Shown here piece after piece: positions 60,394 through 64,000 of a stretch of DNA of 64,000 nucleotides. Each line of letters begins with the position of its first letter. Position 1 is the first letter of the stretch. The stretch covers positions 124,001 through 188,000 of the forward strand of contig CBDCPZ010000018.1 in assembly GCA_965220465.1 (NCBI GenBank), written 5' to 3'. The notes below the pieces were generated by a model that did not search any database, was not told the DNA's origin, and saw only the letters and a list, made by a program, of their open reading frames with translations. Position numbers and translations under genes: made by a program. This DNA comes from JAHDHW01 sp965220465. GTDB lineage: Bacteria; Bacteroidota; Bacteroidia; Chitinophagales; Saprospiraceae.

Positions 60394-61056
60394 TTAGTCA
60401 CTTTTCTTACTCAAATATTTTCCTACTATAACAGCGACTGTAAAAGAGATATACAATTGGCCAACAATTCCAATGAGCAAACAAACTGCTTTTCCTTCAG
60501 GATTAATTGCCTGGATATCTCCATATCCTAAACTGGTTAAAGTCACAAAACTAAAATAGATCAAATCATATCCTCTATACGGTGAAAAATTTCCTACAAA
60601 TGATTCCGGAATCAAAACATCGAGAAAAGTAAGTAGCCAAAAGCCCATAAATCCTAAAAGTAAATAGCCAACTGATACTGCATAAAGTGTATTTATGGTT
60701 ACATTTTTTTCTTGTACTGTAGAAATCATCAGCCGATAAATAAGGAACGAAAAAAAGACGAAACTGATAAAAAGATTTGTGCTTTGAGTAAGATCAGAAT
60801 CTATGAACACCTCTAACCAGTAACTTAAAAAAGCCAAAGTCCCGATCACAGAAACTACCGTAATCTTGTGATTAAATTCATAGGAATACAAAATGGAGGT
60901 TAAAATTACGAGATTATAACAAATATGAAAAACCCAAAAAGTGTTATCAAATAATAGTAAAAGTACCGGAAAGGTGATCATTATCATTAATGCGATAAGC
61001 AGAAAGAGGTAATTAGGCTCTGAAGTTTCGGTTAATAATATTTTTTTAAGAAACAT
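60394..61056 (-). CDS. Potassium channel-family protein inside an RND operon
   Basis: 220 residues with six hydrophobic segments. Before the last one lies a pore loop YFSFVTLTSLGYGDIQAIN, whose GYGD is the K+ selectivity filter; the first filter residue is Ser in SLGYGD where TVGYGD is usual. There is no C-terminal RCK/TrkA domain and no charged S4 segment. The gene lies 11 bp after the adaptor gene and 15 bp before the RND pump, so it is cotranscribed with them. It could balance charge or membrane potential during proton-driven efflux; that link is inferred from position. Confidence 0.82.
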   Translation of the reverse strand: MFLKKILLTETSEPNYLFLLIALMIMITFPVLLLLFDNTFWVFHICYNLVILTSILYSYEFNHKITVVSVIGTLAFLSYWLEVFIDSDLTQSTNLFISFVFFSFLIYRLMISTVQEKNVTINTLYAVSVGYLLLGFMGFWLLTFLDVLIPESFVGNFSPYRGYDLIYFSFVTLTSLGYGDIQAINPEGKAVCLLIGIVGQLYISFTVAVIVGKYLSKKSD

Positions 61057-61067
61057 TAGGCTATCGT

Positions 61068-62237
61068 TTAATTGTCAATCAATTTTACTTTCATTCCGTC
61101 AAGAAGCGACTTTAATCCCGCTGTAGCAACCAGTTCTCCTTCTTTCAAACCTTCTTTTACTTCAAAGCCGGTTGATAGCAATTCTCCAATTGTTATATTT
61201 CGCTTTTTAGCTACATAATAGCCATCATCCTGTGCTTCAAGCACAAAAACAAAATTGCCATCATTGCCTTCTCCCACTGCTTTTATCGGCGAAATAATGC
61301 GCTGAACTGACTTGGATTTATCATTGCTAAAATCAAAAGTCACGTTTGCGGCCATTCCGGGACGAATCTCGTCGCTGGGTTTAATGATTCGCACATTTAC
61401 AGGATAAGTAGGCGAAGAGCCTGCTGCAAAGGAAACTTCTTCGACAAGACCATCGAAAGCTTTTCCTGATAAAACGGAAAATTGAATTTTTGCTTCCTGA
61501 CCTTTGAATATTTTATTGATAAAGATTTCGGGAACACCCAGATTTACTTGTGGTTCCGTTTCAGTACTGATCACAGCAATGGGACTTCCTGAGGCAACCG
61601 ATTCATTTTCTTCAACAGCTACTTGAGTAATAATTCCATCAAAAGGAGCTTCCAACCTTGTATAATTAACTTGATTTCTGGCACTTTCTTTTTGCTTTTC
61701 CGAAGCAGTGACTTCAGTACGCGAAGCTTCATATTTCGCTTTTGCTGCGTTAAATTGTGATAATGCAGTTTCATAACTTGCTTTTGCCTGCTCGTATTCA
61801 CTCAATGGGACACTATTGTTTTCATACAAATTCTCTACTCGCTTATAGTTCGATTTTGTAGTGATCAACTGTGATTCTGCGCTTTTGATTTGGGTTTCAG
61901 CGCTGATCAAACTTGCTGCCGCACCTTTTTCTTTAGCCACAGCCTGATCAAAAGATATATTATAATCGGATGGATCAATGGTTGCGATTAATTGACCTTT
62001 TCGAACCCTGTCACCCAATTTTACAGGTACTGCATGAAGCGTTCCTGAAACTCTGAAACTGAGGTTGGTTTCATTATTCGCTTTTGCAGTTCCGGAAAAA
62101 GTATAGGTATCATTGCCGGTTGATTTTATAATTTTACCATATTTGATTGGCCGAATAATTTCCTCTTTTTCCGTTTCCTTTTTTCCACAGGAAAAGGTCA
62201 TAAGAATACTAAAAAAGATTAAAATTAACTTATGCAT
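61068..62237 (-). CDS. RND efflux periplasmic adaptor (membrane fusion protein)
   Basis: 389 residues, lipoprotein signal ILMTFSCGKKE (Cys at residue 18). A split lipoyl domain (ETNLSFRVSGTLHAVPVKLG and ARNQVNYTRLEAPFDGIIT) flanks a long alpha-helical hairpin of about 100 residues (coiled coil, Ala/Glu/Lys-rich). A beta-barrel domain and a membrane-proximal domain follow, ending VATAGLKSLLDGMKVKLID. It bridges the RND pump and the TolC-type channel. The start lies 33 bp after the TolC gene. Confidence 0.94.
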   Translation of the reverse strand: MHKLILIFFSILMTFSCGKKETEKEEIIRPIKYGKIIKSTGNDTYTFSGTAKANNETNLSFRVSGTLHAVPVKLGDRVRKGQLIATIDPSDYNISFDQAVAKEKGAAASLISAETQIKSAESQLITTKSNYKRVENLYENNSVPLSEYEQAKASYETALSQFNAAKAKYEASRTEVTASEKQKESARNQVNYTRLEAPFDGIITQVAVEENESVASGSPIAVISTETEPQVNLGVPEIFINKIFKGQEAKIQFSVLSGKAFDGLVEEVSFAAGSSPTYPVNVRIIKPSDEIRPGMAANVTFDFSNDKSKSVQRIISPIKAVGEGNDGNFVFVLEAQDDGYYVAKKRNITIGELLSTGFEVKEGLKEGELVATAGLKSLLDGMKVKLIDN

Positions 62238-62270
62238 AGCAAGTCGTTTTATTTAGATATTTCTCAAATA

Positions 62271-64000
62271 TCAATTATTATCGTTTCGAAATTGAATGTA
62301 TCGTTGAAAAAATGCCTCTTGTTCGCTTGTCGGAAGTAAAAAATAGTATTTACCAATTGCTCTTTCAATATTCATGAAGTCTAACAAAAACTGATATTTT
62401 GCAGTTGTAACATTAAGATCAGATTGTAATGTCGCATTTTGTGCGTCGATCAGAGAAGTAACATTTAGCAAACCTTGTTGATAAGAATTTTGAGAAATTT
62501 CAAAGTTTTTTCGAGAAGCTTGAGCAGCTTCTGTCGATAAAATTAAGTTGCTAAATGAAGCCCTTGCTGTTTCAAGATTAGATCTGACCTGCAATTCTAA
62601 CCGATTGCGGAGGTCAAAAAGGTTATCCTGAGTCTGCAAAATCTGAATTTCTGTTTGTTGTTTTTCTTTGTTTCTTCTATTTCCCTGGAAAACAGGAAGT
62701 TGAAGGCCTATTGCGGTATTCCATTTAGGTAGGATTTCGGGAACTTCCTGGCCTGGCAACGGTTTGACACCAATTCTTTTGAGATCATGATCATATTGTC
62801 CGTTTAGTGAAATAGTTGGCAAATAAAAAGCTCTTTTGTTGGATAGAAGCTGTCGGTTTTGAGCTTCAATCGTTTTTTCCAGTTGTTTGATTTCGGGAAG
62901 ATTATTAAAAGCTTCACTGACCAAGAAATCAGCATAATTCTCCATTTGGCTTGGGTTGTCAATTAATTTTAAAACGTCCATATAAGCCTCAAAGTGATCG
63001 GTATCAGAATCATTAGAATCGTCGGTCAGAAATGCCTCTTTTATTGGTCGGTTGAGTATTTGGTTTAGATTAAAACTTACTTGTTTGAGTCGAGCATAGC
63101 TGTCATTGAGGTCAATTTTATTCAATGCCAATTGGCTTTCCCAGCGGTAAACATCAGTAGTACCTGCGTATCCTACCGCTTCTTTGGCTAAAGCGATGTC
63201 ATAATTTTTTCGCGTAACTGCAACATTTTCTCTTTGAATTTTTACAAATGCTTCAGCCTGTAAAATTCCAAAATAAGCTTCTGCAACATTTAGCACAACA
63301 TCCAGTTCGGCAGCATCCTGGCTATATTGTTGGGTTTCTAAAAATAATTTTTGAATAGCAATATTAGCCAGCGCTGGTTCTGAAAGAATAAGCTGGCTTA
63401 AATTACCACCAGCTGACCAGGTAAATTCACCTTTGGTTCCAAATGAAAATTCGGCTGAATTTTCGTCGATTAAAACGCCGGTGGACGACAGGTCAATTTG
63501 TGGCAAATAATTGCTTTTTGCAATAGCTACATCCCGTTCAACTAATTGCGTTTCTTTTTGAGCTATTTTTAAATTCAAATTATTATTTAATGCTTCAGCA
63601 ATGCAGCTTTTTAGGTTGATCACTCTATCTGTATCAACATCATTTACATTGATTAGAGTAGCCTGAGTAAGTATTTGCCAGGACGGAAAAACATTGGTTT
63701 TGTTTACCGTTTTTATGTTGATGATCAGATTTTCGGAATAGCTTTTCAATTCAACTGGCAAAGTTGAGGCATTTACGTTTTCCAATATCTTAGAAACATT
63801 CAAAGCAATTCTTCGCGGGATTTTTTGCAAAGTAGGCTCTGAATCATAAGCTGCGTATGCTCCAAATTCTAAAAACGGATCACTTAACAGTGAAAAACAT
63901 GGAAGTTGTTTTTCAGCAAGTCCGTTAAAAAATAGTTTGAAATCTTCCTCCTCAAGATCTTCATAGACTGGTAACAAATAGATTGCGTCAACCTCATCAG
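62271..64000 (-). CDS. TolC-family outer-membrane efflux protein fused to an ABC substrate-binding-like domain, 5' end beyond window
   Basis: The frame is open to the window edge, so the start lies outside; the TTG at 63977 is an internal Leu codon. The visible N-terminal ~115 residues (DEVDAIYLLPVYED, then FSLLSDPFLEFGAYAAYD and RIALNVSKILENVNASTLP) look like the C-terminal lobe of a TrpX-type ABC_sub_bind domain. From about VINLKSCIAEALNNNLNLKI onward it is a standard OEP/TolC protein with two coiled-coil repeats (EAYFGILQAEAFVKIQREN; SLIDAQNATLQSDLN). It is the first visible gene of the efflux operon. A sensor-like periplasmic or surface lobe on TolC is unusual. Confidence 0.82.
   Translation of the reverse strand, partial: DEVDAIYLLPVYEDLEEEDFKLFFNGLAEKQLPCFSLLSDPFLEFGAYAAYDSEPTLQKIPRRIALNVSKILENVNASTLPVELKSYSENLIINIKTVNKTNVFPSWQILTQATLINVNDVDTDRVINLKSCIAEALNNNLNLKIAQKETQLVERDVAIAKSNYLPQIDLSSTGVLIDENSAEFSFGTKGEFTWSAGGNLSQLILSEPALANIAIQKLFLETQQYSQDAAELDVVLNVAEAYFGILQAEAFVKIQRENVAVTRKNYDIALAKEAVGYAGTTDVYRWESQLALNKIDLNDSYARLKQVSFNLNQILNRPIKEAFLTDDSNDSDTDHFEAYMDVLKLIDNPSQMENYADFLVSEAFNNLPEIKQLEKTIEAQNRQLLSNKRAFYLPTISLNGQYDHDLKRIGVKPLPGQEVPEILPKWNTAIGLQLPVFQGNRRNKEKQQTEIQILQTQDNLFDLRNRLELQVRSNLETARASFSNLILSTEAAQASRKNFEISQNSYQQGLLNVTSLIDAQNATLQSDLNVTTAKYQFLLDFMNIERAIGKYYFLLPTSEQEAFFQRYIQFRNDNN

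Noticed and set aside
1..64000. tRNA, rRNA, CRISPR array, prophage or replication origin
   Set aside because: I saw no cloverleaf-like tRNA sequence, no rRNA-like stretch, no regularly spaced direct repeats with spacers, and no phage or origin genes. A covariance-model scan would be needed to exclude small RNAs.

Overview
The window comes from a member of the Bacteroidota, most likely of the Saprospiria/Lewinella type. The evidence is AT-rich sequence, type IX secretion (T9SS) C-terminal sorting domains, SprB-type adhesin repeats, a fused ccoN-ccoO gene, a decayed copy of a Bacteroidota-specific small-protein family (DUF6090-like), promoters of the TAnnTTTG class, and almost no Shine-Dalgarno sequences. 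I saw no rRNA, tRNA or CRISPR array. Both ends cut through genes: 6-phosphogluconate dehydrogenase on the left and a TolC-family protein on the right.

Left part (1-13.4 kb). A gluconate operon (unknown gene, gntK, gnd) is followed by a chromate transporter, a wrecked beta-carbonic anhydrase gene and an intact insertion sequence. Next come two tandem Na+/phosphate symporter paralogues, a phosphate-type porin, and a PagL-like outer-membrane lipid A deacylase gene split by an IS1634-family element. A third symporter paralogue lies at 54.7 kb.

Middle (13.9-39.7 kb). This holds a 1961-residue secreted metalloprotease/adhesin with ten SprB-like repeats, an arsenite methyltransferase, a large patatin-like phospholipase, a TonB-dependent receptor next to a beta-helix lipoprotein, and a MORN-repeat protein. 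Housekeeping genes follow (pyrG, a GT-C glycosyltransferase, a SPOUT methyltransferase, rimO, msrB), then a double-AAA+ ATPase.

Right part (40-64 kb). A complete cbb3 oxidase locus runs ccoI, ccoS, a 37-codon small ORF, ccoNO, ccoQ, ccoP, ccoG, ccoH and a SafE-like gene. After it come a T9SS-exported VIT-domain protein and a two-gene amino-acid cassette (opine-dehydrogenase-like enzyme plus PLP decarboxylase) bounded by about 135-bp inverted repeats. The window ends with an RND efflux operon that includes a K+ channel and a TolC fused to a substrate-binding domain.

The most notable result is regulatory. Four genes (the porin, the PagL-like gene, the TonB receptor and the beta-helix lipoprotein) each carry four TTAACA-like hexamers repeated every 11 bp. 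In three of them the array ends exactly 9 bp before a TTTG-type -7 element. This is the layout expected of a PhoB/PhoP box. It ties these genes into one phosphate-starvation regulon and suggests that the receptor/lipoprotein pair is an uncharacterised phosphorus-acquisition system. FNR-type palindromes precede ccoI and ccoS in the same way.
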